Assembly: GCA_016206755.1 (NCBI GenBank)
Contig: JACQQZ010000029.1
Location: 1 to 10,118, forward strand
DNA length: 10,118 bases
Reading direction: 5' to 3'
Source: Candidatus Omnitrophota bacterium
GTDB lineage: Bacteria > Omnitrophota > Gorgyraeia > 1-14-0-20-64-10 > JACQQZ01
Below the pieces are notes generated by a model. The model saw only the letters and a program-made list of their open reading frames with translations. It was not told the origin of the DNA and did not search any database. A program made the position numbers and the translations under genes. This document shows, piece by piece, positions 6,179-10,118 of the stretch (position 1 is the first letter of the stretch; every line of letters starts with the position of its first letter).

Positions 6179-8293
6179 TTAATAGCGGACACGAAAACCT
6201 CCGTAGTAGTTGCGTCGCAATGCCGGCTCAACGCCATCGGAACGGACACGCGAGAAATAGTTTTCATCGGTGAAGTTGTTGATGCCGAAGAAAATGCCGG
6301 CCTGGTTTTTCCAGACGTTGAATTCCCCGGTGACGTCCCAGATGGCGTAGGCGGGAATTCCAGTGGTGCCGGTGGTCCCGGCCGCGTTGTTGTCGGCCCA
6401 AAAATGGTCTCCGACGAATGTTCCGATCAAAGCCAGCTTGGCCCGATCACGCCAGCGGTAGATGAGCCCGGTTTTTGCCGAGAGGTCGGGCGCATAGGCC
6501 GGTTCCCGGCCATTGAGCGGACCTTCTTCAAATTCAGCCGACAGCGAAACGACATTGCCGAAAAGACTCAAAACGCCAACGCGATCGGCCCAGGACGGTT
6601 CTGATTGGGGGCGCATCAGCGATTCGAGCAAGGCGGTGGCGTTGATTTCACCGCTGAAGTCGACGCCATGATAAACAGACCGGCCGACATTTCTTCGTTG
6701 CGTGTTGGCGCCCACCGTGACTGTGCCGAAGTAATTGTCATAGTTCGTCAGGAAAGCGCTGGCGTCAAATTGCGCCCAGGGCGTGGGCGTTCCGCGAATG
6801 CCGGCTTCATAGCTCCAGGTTTTTCCTTCCTCCAATGTATCCGCCGGCAGGGTGTTGTTGCCTGTAGGGGCCAGGTCGTCGAATTGCGGCGGCTTGTAAC
6901 CCTGGGAGACGTTGCCGTAAAGCTGTGTTTGCCCGGTGAGGTCGTACTGGGCCCCAAGGCCTACCAGAGGCGTGACGTACAGCTCATTGATGTTGTGCAG
7001 GGGAGAAGTTTTGCCGGTGTTGAACAGCTCTTTGATGCGCGCGCTGAGGATGTCCAGACGGAATCCTGGAATGATGGAAAGTTTTCCAAAATTAAACTTG
7101 TTCTCGCCGAACAGCGCGCCGTAGGCGGTTCGATAGTCGTATTCAAAAATGGCCGTTCCCTGCTCCGAGGGGTACGTCCCCGCACGGCTGCGGTCTTGCG
7201 TGCGCGGCGCATCGGCATAGTAGGCCGTTCCTCCCAACGTCAGGAGGTGGTCATCTCCCCATGCCGAGTAGTGATGCTGCACCCGTCCTTCGACGCCTCC
7301 GGAGGCGTTTTCCCGCCGGTCCAAATTATTCTGCGTAGAGGTGTTGCTCGTTCTGCGCAAGCTGAAACGGTCCATCGAAGTTCCGTAGAACATCACGGTA
7401 GAAGCGGTATTTTTCGACCACTGACGCTCGTTGACCAGGTTGGCTGCATAACGTTCGATCTCCAGGCGGTCATGGGGCCGCAGCGTTTGGTCTCGATTGG
7501 TGTTGAATTGCGCCAATGTCAATCGACCTGGTTCATGGTGCTCTCCGCGGTGGGCGTCCACCGTCAGGATCCAGCGGGAATCATCTGTTTTGTCGAGTAC
7601 CGTTCTAAAATTTCCCCCATTGACGTCGTATCCTTCGTTGGCTCGCTGCCCATTGGAGTGGGTGTGGTAGTAGTCGGCCAAAACTCCCCAAGCACCGGAG
7701 GATCCCCCCACAGCGTTGTAGGTGTTGTACGTGCCGTAGGAACCGAACTCCTGTTGCGTGCCGGCGGTGAGCGGAGTTCCGGTTGGAGGTCCATCAGTGA
7801 CGTAATTGAGGACCGGCCCGGGTTGCGGCCCATAGAGCAAAGCTCCTCCGCCACGAATCAATTCGACTCGCTCCACAGACTCGGTGGGAGGCAAGTAGTA
7901 AGCCGTCGCATATCCAAAGCGCTCGAAGCTGATCGGCACGCCGTCTTTTAAAATCAGAATGTCTTGCGCTTCATGGGGATCTCCGATGCCGCGGTAATTA
8001 AAATTGGCATGGCCGCCGTTGGGGAGCTCCGAAACGAGCAGGCCTGGCGATTGATAGAACGTTTGCCGGTGCGTGTTGTTGGCGATCGGCGGCAAACGAT
8101 CCGGACGCGTGACCGTTGCTTTCTTGCCCGCATAAATTTTTCCTTGCTGGACATCCGGGAGGAACTGGGAATTTTGCTTGGCGGCAGAAACGGTAACGCC
8201 TTCCAGGGTTACCGTGCGTTCGTCGGCTGCGTGGGCGGCTTGACCTATTCCAATGGCTCCAAAAACCAATCCAATCCAAATGAAACGTTTCAT
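6179..8293 (-). CDS. TonB-dependent outer-membrane receptor, FecA-like
   Basis: A protein of 704 residues. The ATG at 8293 was preferred to one seven codons upstream because it starts directly with a signal peptide (MKRF, hydrophobic core, cleavage near AAHA/ADE, residue 22). A TonB-box-like TVTLEGVTV follows at about 27-35, then the plug with YRGIGDPHEAQDILILKDG and the end-of-plug block RVELIRGGGALLYGPQPG, then a long beta barrel ending NYYGGFRVRY with a C-terminal aromatic residue, as outer-membrane barrels have. Barrel segments such as PGRLTLAQFNTNRDQTLRPH and NLVNERQW resemble FecA. It lacks the STN signalling domain of E. coli FecA, and no fecI/fecR pair is present, so control is more likely by the Fur-family protein upstream. 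Ligand (ferric chelate, zinc or other metal complex) is unknown. It precedes a ZIP permease rather than an ABC importer. Confidence 0.93.
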   Translation of the reverse strand: MKRFIWIGLVFGAIGIGQAAHAADERTVTLEGVTVSAAKQNSQFLPDVQQGKIYAGKKATVTRPDRLPPIANNTHRQTFYQSPGLLVSELPNGGHANFNYRGIGDPHEAQDILILKDGVPISFERFGYATAYYLPPTESVERVELIRGGGALLYGPQPGPVLNYVTDGPPTGTPLTAGTQQEFGSYGTYNTYNAVGGSSGAWGVLADYYHTHSNGQRANEGYDVNGGNFRTVLDKTDDSRWILTVDAHRGEHHEPGRLTLAQFNTNRDQTLRPHDRLEIERYAANLVNERQWSKNTASTVMFYGTSMDRFSLRRTSNTSTQNNLDRRENASGGVEGRVQHHYSAWGDDHLLTLGGTAYYADAPRTQDRSRAGTYPSEQGTAIFEYDYRTAYGALFGENKFNFGKLSIIPGFRLDILSARIKELFNTGKTSPLHNINELYVTPLVGLGAQYDLTGQTQLYGNVSQGYKPPQFDDLAPTGNNTLPADTLEEGKTWSYEAGIRGTPTPWAQFDASAFLTNYDNYFGTVTVGANTQRRNVGRSVYHGVDFSGEINATALLESLMRPQSEPSWADRVGVLSLFGNVVSLSAEFEEGPLNGREPAYAPDLSAKTGLIYRWRDRAKLALIGTFVGDHFWADNNAAGTTGTTGIPAYAIWDVTGEFNVWKNQAGIFFGINNFTDENYFSRVRSDGVEPALRRNYYGGFRVRY

Positions 8294-8338
8294 AAAACAG
8301 GCGCGCCTTTCCATTGCTGTGTTTTCGGATCTATCCGA

Positions 8339-8836
8339 TCAGCCAGCGATTTTGCGTTCGAGGTGAGCTTCCGGCGATCCGGTCAGCCGATTGGGCAAGA
8401 AGAACTCCATGGCCACCCATTGGGCGCCTTTGAAGACCTCAACTTTGACATGGACTGTTTCCGCCAGGGGCCGTGAAAAGACGGCGTGAAAATATTCCCC
8501 GGATGAAGAAGGTATGAATTTTTCGGGGAGGGATGAGGAATCCGGATTGATTGTGAAGCGACCCTGCAGCGTGCGAACGTCGAGCGGTTGATTGCGCTCA
8601 TCGTTCACGTACAAAACAAGCTCTCCTTGGGGGTTGATCAGCGCTTCATAATGAAACTGGTCATCGGCGTCGCCAAATGACCCTCCATGGCGCGCCTCGT
8701 GCAGCTCTTCTTCCGCTTCCGGGATGCCGTGTCCCTCTGTGGCATCGGCCGGACCGGCGGCAAAAACAAACATCATGCAGGCGAAGAAGGCCGCCTTACT
8801 TTTTATTGAAGATCCGGATCTTTTCTTTCTTCTCAA
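8339..8836 (-). CDS. Exported hypothetical protein with HGG-DD-H motif, possible metal binder
   Basis: I do not recognise a named family. The frame encodes a hydrophobic AAFFACMMFVFAAGPADA stretch ending in a likely signal-peptidase site (ADA/TEG), then a soluble domain of about 130 residues. The mature N terminus is acidic and His-containing (EGHGIPEAEEELHEARHGG), followed by FGDADDQFHYEA, then beta-rich sequence (ELVLYVNDERNQPLD, VHVKVEVFKGAQWVAMEFFLP). Similar H-G-G...H-x-E patterns occur in proteins tied to metal efflux or uptake, so periplasmic metal binding is an inference. The start is uncertain: no ATG precedes the signal sequence. Candidates are TTG at 8836 (used here), TTG at 8866, a rare ATA at 8806 giving an ideal signal peptide, or ATG at 8776, which leaves too little of one. 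All but the last overlap the preceding small gene. Confidence 0.72.
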   Translation of the reverse strand: MRRKKRSGSSIKSKAAFFACMMFVFAAGPADATEGHGIPEAEEELHEARHGGSFGDADDQFHYEALINPQGELVLYVNDERNQPLDVRTLQGRFTINPDSSSLPEKFIPSSSGEYFHAVFSRPLAETVHVKVEVFKGAQWVAMEFFLPNRLTGSPEAHLERKIAG

Positions 8837-8951
8837 TTTGAACCACTTCTTTGTTGTGGACCACAATCTCGATGACGCCGTAATCCATCGAGCCGATGGC
8901 TGCCAGAATTCTGTCCAGCAATTTGACGGTTGGGCTGGGGGGCTGATCCAT
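8796..8951 (-). CDS. YezD/DUF2292 family small protein
   Basis: A 51-residue protein in a frame different from its neighbours. After MDQPPSPTV the sequence LLDRILAAIGSMDYGVIEIV and VVQIEKKEKIRI matches the small YezD (DUF2292) family, whose pattern is a short helix, an aromatic-Gly turn followed by E/V-I-x-I-V-x-H, then K-x-V-Q-I-E-x-x-E-K-I-R. The family has no established biochemical role. The ATG at 8951 lies 11 bases after the Fur-family stop; no clear Shine-Dalgarno sequence is present, so translation probably depends on the upstream gene. Its lysine-rich C-terminal coding region overlaps possible starts of the exported protein gene that follows. Identification rests on recognised residues rather than an alignment. 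Confidence 0.82.
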   Translation of the reverse strand: MDQPPSPTVKLLDRILAAIGSMDYGVIEIVVHNKEVVQIEKKEKIRIFNKK

Positions 8952-8962
8952 CGGCTGTTAAG

Positions 8963-9460
8963 TTATTTGGCGCACAGCTCGCAGCGGCCGAAAATTTCAT
9001 GCCGGTGCCACAGTGCGATAAATTTGTGCTGGCGGATCGCTTTGTTTTGAAACCGTTCCATCATGGGACTTTCAAATTCTGCGATCCGCCCGCATTCAAT
9101 GCAGATCATGTGGTCGTGGTGGGGGCGGTCGGCCTTGATTTCAAAGCGCGTTCGCCCATCCGCAGATCCGACTTCCGCGGCCAAACCGCACTCCTCTAGG
9201 AGCTTTAAGGTGCGAAACACCGTCGCGCGGCCGATGGTCGGATCCTTTTTCTTGGCGGCTGCGTAGACGTCGTCCAGAGACATGTGGTTTCCGGCGGACA
9301 AGAGGCACTTGAGAACTTCCTCGCGCTGATGGGTCAAGTTGAGCCCTTTGCCTTCGAGGTATTTTTTGAAGGTACTGGAAATAGAGGCCAGCCACGTCCG
9401 GAATTGCGCCGGGTTCTTGGCGTGCCTGGGAAACAGGATGACTTCGGCGGTTTTGGTCAT
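8963..9460 (-). CDS. Fur-family metal-responsive transcriptional regulator
   Basis: A protein of 165 residues with the winged helix of Fur proteins: LNLTHQREEVLKCL (about 40-53) and recognition helix GRATVFRTLKLLEECGL (77-93). The dimerisation half has DRPHHDHMICIECG (111-124), with the HHDH metal site and a CxxC (Cys120, Cys123), and a C-terminal CELC (Cys160, Cys163); together the four cysteines form the usual structural zinc site. The start at 9460 was chosen over an in-frame ATG at 9484: GGAG lies 13 bases upstream of it, whereas the earlier ATG sits inside the operator only about eight bases from the predicted transcription start. About 25 residues precede the usual Fur start of similarity, longer than E. 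coli Fur. It may be Fur, Zur or another metal specificity; the neighbouring receptor and ZIP gene fit iron or zinc. Autoregulation is likely from the palindrome at its promoter. Confidence 0.93.
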   Translation of the reverse strand: MTKTAEVILFPRHAKNPAQFRTWLASISSTFKKYLEGKGLNLTHQREEVLKCLLSAGNHMSLDDVYAAAKKKDPTIGRATVFRTLKLLEECGLAAEVGSADGRTRFEIKADRPHHDHMICIECGRIAEFESPMMERFQNKAIRQHKFIALWHRHEIFGRCELCAK

Positions 9461-9468
9461 GATGAAAT

Positions 9469-9500
9469 TGAAACTCCATTTCAATGAAACTGAGTTTCAT
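9469..9500 (-). promoter_or_regulatory. Fur-type operator, one perfect and one degenerate palindrome
   Basis: ATGAAACTGAGTTTCAT at 9484-9500 is a perfect 17-bp palindrome around one central base. It contains a 7-1-7 arrangement (TGAAACT, one base, AGTTTCA), the layout of Fur/Zur/PerR boxes. Directly next to it, 9469-9483 repeats the pattern less well (TGAAACT, C, CATTTCA; five of seven positions symmetric). The perfect site touches the -10 element and covers the predicted start site of the Fur-family gene, so binding would block transcription. Confidence 0.75.
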
Positions 9501-9527
9501 TATCAGGACAGCCGCGGGTCCTGTCAA
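9499..9527 (-). promoter_or_regulatory. Promoter of the metal-homeostasis cluster
   Basis: On the minus strand, TTGACA (9522-9527, all six matches), a 17-base spacer (9505-9521), and GATAAT (9499-9504, five of six to TATAAT). It is the best sigma70-type promoter in the window. The expected start is near 9492, inside the perfect palindrome. The spacer is itself an inverted repeat (CAGGAC at 9504-9509 and GTCCTG at 9518-9523). Confidence 0.8.
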
Positions 9528-9537
9528 GGACTTTTTA

Positions 9538-9636
9538 TCAGCGATCGGAGCGGAGTATTTTCCAGAAGCAGAAAATGGCCGCGATGAATATGGCCGTCCA
9601 TGAAAGGGCGAGAAAGGTCCATCCCGCAATGTTCAT
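9538..9636 (-). CDS. Small single-span membrane protein, likely transporter partner
   Basis: A 32-residue protein, MNIAGWTFLALSWTAIF followed by IAAIFCFWKILRSDR: one membrane span from about residue 5 to 25 and a short basic C terminus, which by the positive-inside rule would face the cytoplasm. Its ATG overlaps the transporter stop (ATGA), so it is translated with it. Tiny one-span proteins encoded directly after NSS/SNF transporters are known; MetS, the small subunit of the MetPS methionine/alanine importer of Corynebacterium, is the characterised example, and this could be an analogous accessory subunit. Similarity to MetS itself is not claimed. Confidence 0.72.
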   Translation of the reverse strand: MNIAGWTFLALSWTAIFIAAIFCFWKILRSDR

Positions 9637-10118
9637 GAGGCGGCCTCGTACGGCTTGCGATGGCGCCAGGCGCGGTTGACCAGAACAATCAAAAGAAGAA
9701 ACAGCGCCGTTAGGCCGCACCGCGTGGCAATCATGTAAGGGATTTTGTCGGCGGGGACTCCTCTGAGCATGATCAGAGGGATGCCCTGCTGAATGAACCA
9801 AGCCGCCAAGATGACGATCAGTGCCGTGGGGGTGACGTATTTCATGATCCAGCGGAAGATCCGGGGAACGCCCATCTCCGCCCCGCGGTGCATTTCTTCC
9901 CACGCTTTGTCGATGCCAAAAACCCACCCGAAAAGAACGGTTTCAATGGTTCCAAAAAGAACGAGCGCGAATGTCCCTCCCCAAAAATCCATCTCGTCCA
10001 ATACGCCTTTTCCGAGGAAGAAGATGACCGGCTGTGCGGCTGCAAAGGCGATGAGCCCGATGAGGGTGACGGTTTGCGCGCGCGAGAGGCGGAATTCATC
10101 TTCGACAAACGCCACGGC
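9633..10118 (-). CDS. Sodium:solute symporter, NSS/SNF family (C-terminal part)
   Basis: The gene enters from the right edge; the last 161 residues are in the window and no start is visible. NSS transporters couple sodium entry to uptake of amino acids or related solutes across the inner membrane. The visible part begins in the AVAFVEDEFRLSR loop, followed by a membrane span with QPVIFFLGKG, the DEMDFWGGTFALVLFGTIE stretch characteristic of SNF proteins, WVFGIDKAWEEMHRGAEM, IFRWIMKYVTPTALIVILAA, and a last span ending NRAWRHRKPYEAAS. The segments match the C-terminal four or so spans of this family. The substrate cannot be told from this part. The stop overlaps the next small gene by four bases. 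Confidence 0.9.
   Translation of the reverse strand, partial: AVAFVEDEFRLSRAQTVTLIGLIAFAAAQPVIFFLGKGVLDEMDFWGGTFALVLFGTIETVLFGWVFGIDKAWEEMHRGAEMGVPRIFRWIMKYVTPTALIVILAAWFIQQGIPLIMLRGVPADKIPYMIATRCGLTALFLLLIVLVNRAWRHRKPYEAAS

Noticed and set aside
6605..7951. A 448-codon open frame on the plus strand opposite the TonB receptor gene.
   Set aside because: It is fully antisense to a well-supported receptor gene, and its translation has no recognisable domain, is rich in Val, Arg and Gly, and looks like a codon-bias shadow.
8280..8293. ATGAAACGTTTCAT, a perfect 14-bp palindrome resembling the Fur-type half-sites, at the receptor start codon.
   Set aside because: It is explained by the codons for Met-Lys-Arg-Phe, a common signal-peptide beginning, and the half-sites lack the three-base spacing of the operator, so the helical register differs.
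8299..8338. AGGCGCGCCT and TCGGAT/ATCCGA palindromes between the exported protein and receptor genes, considered as a terminator or operator.
   Set aside because: Stems are short (two-base loop in one), there is no T tract, and no matching copy occurs elsewhere in the window.
9461..9484. The ATG at 9484 as the start of the Fur-family protein, adding eight residues.
   Set aside because: It lies inside the operator, only about eight bases after the predicted transcription start and without a Shine-Dalgarno sequence; the ATG at 9460 has GGAG upstream.

Overview
The window is about 10.1 kb of dense bacterial chromosome. Every supported gene lies on the minus strand, so transcription runs from the right end to the left. 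A TonB-dependent outer-membrane receptor shows the host is Gram-negative. Base composition is moderately GC-rich. The order rplM-rpsI-argC-argJ-argB-argD resembles layouts I associate with deep-branching Gram-negative phyla such as Nitrospirota, Omnitrophota or Methylomirabilota. That placement is an inference and weakly supported. No tRNA, rRNA, CRISPR array or insertion sequence is visible, and no stretch over 300 bases lacks a gene.

Right end (about 9538-10118): the C-terminal third of a sodium:solute symporter of the NSS/SNF family, overlapping by four bases (ATGA) a 32-residue single-span membrane protein of the kind often paired with such transporters.

Centre right (about 5384-9530): a metal-homeostasis cluster. 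It begins with a strong sigma70-type promoter whose -10 element runs into a perfect 17-bp palindrome of the 7-1-7 Fur-box type. A Fur-family repressor gene follows, then a 51-residue YezD/DUF2292 protein, an exported protein with an HGG-x(6)-DD-x(2)-H motif, a FecA-like TonB-dependent receptor without an N-terminal signalling domain, and a ZIP-family metal permease. The genes are tightly spaced and could form one metal-responsive operon: the receptor imports across the outer membrane, the exported protein may bind metal in the periplasm, and the ZIP protein imports across the inner membrane. A hairpin plus T6 tract closes the cluster.

Centre left (about 4509-5376): rplM-rpsI (ribosomal proteins uL13 and uS9), with a promoter giving a very short leader, a start/stop overlap, and a strong intrinsic-terminator hairpin after rpsI.

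Left (4-4404): argC-argJ-argB-argD, four enzymes of the acetylated arginine/ornithine pathway. ArgJ indicates the cyclic version; ArgB carries the N-terminal extension found in arginine-inhibitable kinases. Junctions are overlapping (GTGA, ATGA) except argJ-argB, where a perfect 30-bp inverted repeat plus a second small hairpin fills the gap. This repeat is the clearest structure not explained by the genes.
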